In this document: positions 6,383 through 9,718 of the stretch, piece after piece
Layout of the letters: every line of letters starts with the position of its first letter
Numbering within the stretch: the first letter of the stretch is position 1
Assembly (NCBI GenBank): GCA_946481195.1
Contig: CAMLNG010000107.1
Span: 1-9,718 of the forward strand
DNA: 9,718 nt
Direction of reading: 5' to 3'
Origin: an uncultured Chromatiaceae bacterium
GTDB lineage: Bacteria; Pseudomonadota; Gammaproteobacteria; Enterobacterales; Alteromonadaceae
Program-made: the position numbers and the translations under genes
The notes under the pieces: model-generated
Seen by the model: only the letters and a program-made list of their open reading frames with translations
Told to the model about the DNA's origin: nothing
The model's database searches: none

Positions 6383-7111
6383 CTAATCTGAGTCTATTTC
6401 TACCGCGTTTGCTATTGGTTGAAACTGGCTCGGTTTATCGATTGGGATAGCTGTTAAACCAGTATAAAGTCTCGGTTTCAGTAGATCGTTGAATTGCTCG
6501 ATATTGCTGTGTGGATTGAGCCAGGCGTTAAATGCGCTTTGCGGCAGCATCATCGGCATGGCTTTGCTGTGAAATGGCATTAGTTTTGGGTGTGGCGCTA
6601 AGGTAATGATTGAACAGGAGTAAATGAATTCGCCAGTGCTTTTATCCAGCCAGGTGCGGTACAGGCCGGCAAACGCCAAAGCTTGTTGTCCGATGAAATC
6701 GGTGTAGCGGCTGACGCTCTGCAGCTTTTCTGTCTCGCCAAATCCACTGGCCGGGATAATGCAACGTTGCTGGCGAAAGGCCTGATAACCTGCGCTGCCA
6801 CGTTGATTGAGCTTGTCAGATCTGGTGTTAAAGCTGGTGTAAGCGCTGGGCTTAAAACCTTGGTCGGTTGCGTCTAACAGCAGCCACCAGATGGCATCCT
6901 GTAAGCGGCGCTGGCCGTCTCGTTGCAGTACTATGCTAATCAGATCTGTAACACGGATAAAACGTCCGGTTCTGATGGGGAAATCAAGCGATAACTGTGC
7001 TGTTGCCTCAGGAGGCTGATTAATAGCTGACGCAGGATATAGCTCAATGCCGAGCTGCCCGAGCAATTCAATCAACAGCGGATTATCAGTTACGTTCAGC
7101 CGGCCACACAT
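6383..7111 (-). CDS. SRAP (YedK/HMCES) family abasic-site DNA-protein crosslinking protein
   Basis: The 242-residue protein starts MCGR, so Cys2 is exposed after Met removal, as in all SRAP proteins. SRAP proteins bind abasic sites in single-stranded DNA and form a thiazolidine crosslink through this Cys, shielding the lesion at replication forks (established for E. coli YedK and human HMCES). The other key residues are in place: Asn95 in FNTRSDKL, Glu126 in ASGFGET and His181 in PFHSKAMPMML. AFAGLYRTW and SIITLAPHP are further family blocks. The usual 'GFYEW' reads GFGET here, a change beside the catalytic Glu. The ATG at 7111 has a GAGAG 5-6 bases upstream. The next gene upstream on this strand ends in its own terminator at 7261-7285, so this gene should have its own promoter; a TATAGT lies about 30 bp upstream of the start without a clear -35. 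Confidence 0.93.
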   Translation of the reverse strand: MCGRLNVTDNPLLIELLGQLGIELYPASAINQPPEATAQLSLDFPIRTGRFIRVTDLISIVLQRDGQRRLQDAIWWLLLDATDQGFKPSAYTSFNTRSDKLNQRGSAGYQAFRQQRCIIPASGFGETEKLQSVSRYTDFIGQQALAFAGLYRTWLDKSTGEFIYSCSIITLAPHPKLMPFHSKAMPMMLPQSAFNAWLNPHSNIEQFNDLLKPRLYTGLTAIPIDKPSQFQPIANAVEIDSD

Positions 7112-7260
7112 GATGCTCTCTGTAGCAAAAATCTATTTTTACTATAACCGCTGGCTGTTACTTGCCGCCAGTTTGAAGTGATTGTCATCAGACTGCCAGT
7201 GTATGCAACGACCGTTCAGACAGTTCGCCGCCCTCACCCATAGATTTGTTATCACGCAAC

Positions 7261-7285
7261 AAAAACGCCACTTATTGTATTGGCG
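7261..7285 (-). terminator. Intrinsic terminator of the copper operon or small membrane gene
   Basis: On the - strand, CGCCA and TGGCG form a 5-bp stem around a 10-base loop, followed directly by TTTTT (the A-run 7261-7265). It starts one base after the stop codon of the small membrane protein gene, so placement is good, though the stem is short. Confidence 0.65.
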
Positions 7286-7286
7286 A

Positions 7287-7496
7287 TTAAAGGATAGTCA
7301 GCATAATCAAACCAACTGCTGCGGCAAACACAAAGAATCCTGCTTCAATTTGTTGCTCGAATGCATCACGTCCTGATTCCGCCGGTGCGATGGTATAGAC
7401 CAATGCGGTGAGCAGTGACACCAGGAAAAATAAACGCAGGACAAAGACAATATTTTCAACGAGCACGGCAAACTCCCGGAACACTTTCCCTGTCAC
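7287..7496 (-). CDS. Small two-helix membrane protein, function unknown
   Basis: About 70 residues with two predicted membrane helices: ENIVFVLRLFFLVSLLTALVYTI, a short acidic loop (APAESGRDAFEQQIE), then AGFFVFAAAVGLIMLTIL to the C terminus. I cannot place it in a family. The frame is open up to a TTG at 7565, but that would translate the strong stem-loop at 7530-7563 and add a non-hydrophobic stretch, so an internal start is likelier: GTG at 7496 (GGAAACAA in front) or GTG at 7484 (AGGG only 3 bases in front). The start is uncertain. It is the last gene before a terminator and lies 123 bp downstream of the copper-uptake-associated gene in the same direction, so it may be the end of that operon. 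Confidence 0.6.
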   Translation of the reverse strand: MTGKVFREFAVLVENIVFVLRLFFLVSLLTALVYTIAPAESGRDAFEQQIEAGFFVFAAAVGLIMLTIL

Positions 7497-7529
7497 TTGT
7501 TTCCGCGACCGGGAATATAGCTGATGAGC

Positions 7530-7563
7530 GCCTGTGTTTGCCGGGGGAATGGCAAGCACAGGC
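7530..7563. repeat. Long stem-loop downstream of the copper operon
   Basis: GCCTGTG (7530-7536) pairs with CACAGGC (7557-7563) and TTGCC (7538-7542) with GGCAA (7551-7555). One T-G wobble joins them into a 13-bp stem with the loop GGGGGAAT. It lies 57 bp after the stop at 7620. There is no T-run on either strand. It may stabilise the mRNA 3' end, act as a factor-aided terminator, or be a palindromic repeat found elsewhere in the genome. Confidence 0.5.
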
Positions 7564-7619
7564 AAATGCGCACTAAAGCGCTTCAGGCAGCGTGAGTAAC
7601 GACTGCTGCGGCTATAGAT

Positions 7620-8084
7620 TTAATGCTGCGGTTCATGCCCGCCATGCAGTTTGATAGTTGCACCAAAGGCGTCCAGCAACGCCTTATCCGTTGCACTGAC
7701 ACTCTGTTCGGCACGGCCGATCGCTCGGACAAAATCATCCGCAGCTGACGGCGTCAGCCCCAAATGCTGCCATAAAGCGCTTTGCAAAATGCCGGCACCG
7801 CCACAAAGGATCAGTTGCCATTGCTTATTGCTGCGCTTAAACACCGCGCGGCCCCCCTTCCCTTGATGCCACCAGTCTGCTACAGCCAAATCACCTGAGA
7901 TATGCGCCGGTCCCAGCTTTAACGGGTGCTCGGCGCTGTGCCAGGTTTCTTGCATAAAGCTGTGGATTTGCTGCAAATCCGTGCCCGCAACAGCCTGGCT
8001 TGCGGCCGGATGCTGCTGTGCGGCAACATGCGTAGCTAACAGCGTTAAACTACCAACCAGTATCCAGTGATGCAGCGTTTTCAT
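7620..8084 (-). CDS. Copper uptake system-associated periplasmic protein
   Basis: The 154-residue protein has a clear signal peptide (MKTLHHWILVGSLTLLATHVAA, cleavage after residue 22). The mature domain has the block DLQQIHSFMQETWHSAEHPLKLG (residues 36-58) and SGDLAVADWWHQGKGGRAVF (residues 63-82), then WQLILCGGAGI with Cys94. This is the pattern of the small proteins annotated as 'copper uptake system-associated' next to OprC/NosA receptors; their precise role is not established. Histidines at the mature N terminus and in the tail (HGGHEPQH) could bind Cu. Its ATG overlaps the stop of the receptor gene by one base (TAATG), so translation is coupled and the two products are expected to work together, the receptor bringing copper across the outer membrane and this protein acting in the periplasm. 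Confidence 0.82.
   Translation of the reverse strand: MKTLHHWILVGSLTLLATHVAAQQHPAASQAVAGTDLQQIHSFMQETWHSAEHPLKLGPAHISGDLAVADWWHQGKGGRAVFKRSNKQWQLILCGGAGILQSALWQHLGLTPSAADDFVRAIGRAEQSVSATDKALLDAFGATIKLHGGHEPQH
7855..7862 (-). promoter_or_regulatory. KOPS-like octamer GGGAAGGG pointing toward the Xer site
   Basis: It fits the FtsK-orienting GGGNAGGG consensus and has the polarity expected right of dif. About one such octamer is expected by chance in both strands of a window this size, and I saw none on the left side, so this is only compatible evidence. Confidence 0.2.
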
Positions 8085-9718
8085 TAGAAATTACCATCCC
8101 AGTTCCACTGCGCTTTTAACCAGGCGGTGCGGCCTGGCTCGTTGACGCGTAACGTCTGGACATACCCCGGGATGCTGCCTCCCATGCCGTTGCCGGCAGC
8201 GCGGCTGACAAATTCGGCATAAGTACGGTCAAGCAGGTTGTCGACGCCGGCAGTTAGCAGCAAGCTTGCTAGCGGACGCCAGCTGCCGTTTAATGACAGC
8301 ACAGCAAAACCCGGTGTTGCGCCCAAATCTTTGCCAACAATATTGCCTTTGTCCCGGTCGAAATGACTTTGCGCATCAACAATACGTAACAAGGAACCGA
8401 CCGACCAGTTATCCTGCGCATAGCTCAGACCCAGTTTGATTTCGAGCGGTGAAACTTGCGGCAGCGCTGTGCCGTCGGTGTCGTTGTCGCCCCGGGTGTA
8501 TGCCAGTGTCGCGTCAGCTTGCCAGTGGTGAGAAAACTTGCGCTGTACGCCAAATTCAGCGCCGTAGCTGCTGGCATCAACGTTTCTGACAAAACCGTTG
8601 GCTTTCATCATGTTGCTGTAATCAACCAGAATGTAATCACTGATTTCATTGTAAAAAGCCGATGCTGACCATTCGGTGCCTGCGTTTTTAAACAAATAAC
8701 CCAGATCCAGTTGTGTGGTCTGTTCCGGTGCTATCTCCTGAAACGCACTTTTTGCTTTGATGCCCTCTTTGGCGATCAATTCCCAATAATCCGGGAACCG
8801 CGCTGTACTGCCAACGCCGACATACCAGCTGGCCGGAATTGAGCTGAATTGATGCTCATAACGGGCAAAACCACTGTGCAGGTCGTCGTCGCGCTGTTGT
8901 CCGGCTGTCGGGTTAGGCATAGAACTCATCATGCCGGCGATTTTTAACCGCTCATCTTTTGCTTGCCATCGGTCCAGCCGATAGCCAGCCGCTACTGCAT
9001 CAAATTGCGCCAGCTGGAAACGCCATTCAGCGAATACACCAACTTGCGAGATCTCTGCATCGTCGAGTAAGGCGGTATATACGCCAGACGCGGGTGCTGA
9101 ACGCGAGCTATGCCCGCTGTCCTGTTGGTCCACACCCAATGTCACTTTGTAATTGATTGACGGCGTAAAAACGGCACTGAGACGCCCGCCTTTGGTCTCG
9201 CGGAGTAAATTGGCATAGCCCATCATGCCTGGTTCGCGCAGTTGCTGGTCGTCCATCAGGTGGTCAACTTCATTGTCAAACCAATGGAATTTCACCTGCT
9301 CCAGCCACGGCGTGATATTGGTTTTTTCAACGCGCAGATTCAGGCTGTCGCGGCGAAAACGGGTGCCATCCATACCGCGGTCAGCGTAAGCGGCTTCACC
9401 ATCACTGCGGGCTCCGGACAGCTCAACTTTGGTATCCACATCCGGCGTCCAGCCAACGGCAATATTGCCGCTGTAGCGCTGATAACGGGAATGCACGTCA
9501 TTTCCATCGCCGTCCTGATAGTCATCCGCAGCGGAGTTGCTGCCGCTTAGCAGCATATAACCATGTTGTTGACCGAACTGCAGATCAGCCAGTTCATCAT
9601 GCCGGCCAAAACTGGCAGTCGTCAGGCTGCTGTGGGTGCGAAAACCGGCTTGCTCAAAGGGCGCAACGTTGCGGTCAAACAAAATGACCGCCGCCGAGTG
9701 ACCAGCGCCATGGGCGAC
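8084..9718 (-). CDS. oprC: TonB-dependent copper receptor (OprC/NosA family), C-terminal part
   Basis: The frame is open to the window edge, so the N terminus (signal, TonB box and most of the plug) is missing; 544 codons are visible. The first visible residues, VAHGAGHSAAVILFDRNV, fit the end of the plug domain, where receptors read 'YG.G...G.VL..R'. The rest is a 22-strand β-barrel of the outer membrane with alternating aromatic strands: ARFPDYWELI, TTQLDLGYLF, SASAFYNEISDYILVDY, ATPGFAVLSLNGSW, GVDNLLDRTYAEFVSR and a terminal Phe. Length and blocks fit copper receptors of the OprC/NosA type. Met/His-rich stretches (MMSSMPNP, EPGMMGY, GNGMGGS) would suit Cu(I) binding, but ligands cannot be assigned without the N terminus. 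It is coupled to the downstream copper-uptake-associated gene. Family members are typically repressed by excess copper; no control site is visible here. Confidence 0.9.
   Translation of the reverse strand, partial: VAHGAGHSAAVILFDRNVAPFEQAGFRTHSSLTTASFGRHDELADLQFGQQHGYMLLSGSNSAADDYQDGDGNDVHSRYQRYSGNIAVGWTPDVDTKVELSGARSDGEAAYADRGMDGTRFRRDSLNLRVEKTNITPWLEQVKFHWFDNEVDHLMDDQQLREPGMMGYANLLRETKGGRLSAVFTPSINYKVTLGVDQQDSGHSSRSAPASGVYTALLDDAEISQVGVFAEWRFQLAQFDAVAAGYRLDRWQAKDERLKIAGMMSSMPNPTAGQQRDDDLHSGFARYEHQFSSIPASWYVGVGSTARFPDYWELIAKEGIKAKSAFQEIAPEQTTQLDLGYLFKNAGTEWSASAFYNEISDYILVDYSNMMKANGFVRNVDASSYGAEFGVQRKFSHHWQADATLAYTRGDNDTDGTALPQVSPLEIKLGLSYAQDNWSVGSLLRIVDAQSHFDRDKGNIVGKDLGATPGFAVLSLNGSWRPLASLLLTAGVDNLLDRTYAEFVSRAAGNGMGGSIPGYVQTLRVNEPGRTAWLKAQWNWDGNF

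Noticed and set aside
9242..9550. 102-codon + strand frame and other frames opposite the copper receptor
   Set aside because: They are antisense shadows of a β-barrel gene with clear family motifs.
1..9718. CRISPR array, tRNA or rRNA genes, insertion sequences
   Set aside because: No regularly spaced repeats, cloverleaf-like segments or transposase frames were seen on either strand.

Overview
The window looks like a gammaproteobacterial chromosome, probably an Alteromonadales-type genome such as Rheinheimera or its relatives. The support is the lapB-pyrF gene order, an NhaP2-type antiporter and an OprC/NosA-type copper receptor. The genus is a guess from gene content, not a measurement. Two ordinary chromosomal blocks flank a more AT-rich accessory segment.

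Left block (1-2793, all + strand): the 3' end of lapB (regulation of LPS synthesis), pyrF (last step of UMP synthesis) and nhaP2/cvrA (K+ or Na+/H+ antiporter with a TTG start). The stretch after nhaP2 holds a hairpin, a degenerate dif-like sequence and a good bidirectional terminator.

Middle block (about 2876-6285): an unrecognised DUF6236-like gene (+), a cluster of GC-rich hairpins, then on the - strand a DUF2726 gene, a 5'-truncated remnant that resembles the C-terminal domain of filamentous-phage Zot/pI, and 17 bp downstream of it a membrane / coiled-coil / winged-helix protein of unknown function. At 6258-6285 is a striking Xer site. Its XerD arm, its 6-bp centre and the inner four bases of its XerC arm are identical to E. 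coli dif, while the outer XerC arm is degenerate. A weaker dif-like sequence in the same orientation lies at 2876-2905. I infer that the middle block is the remnant of an element that used XerC/XerD for integration (an IMEX, probably an inovirus), with the gene after zot in the cargo position that ctxAB holds in CTXphi. Alternatively, 6258-6285 may be the chromosome's own dif with a divergent XerC arm.

Right block (6286-9718, all - strand): an SRAP/YedK-type abasic-site protein, a small two-helix membrane protein with its own terminator, and a copper-acquisition operon. In that operon a TonB-dependent copper receptor, open to the window edge, overlaps by one base the gene for a periplasmic copper-uptake-associated protein. 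Core genes left of the Xer site run rightward and all genes right of it run leftward, as expected if replication terminates here.

The best candidate for something undescribed is the Xer-bounded middle segment, and in it the 274-residue membrane/winged-helix gene attached to the zot remnant.
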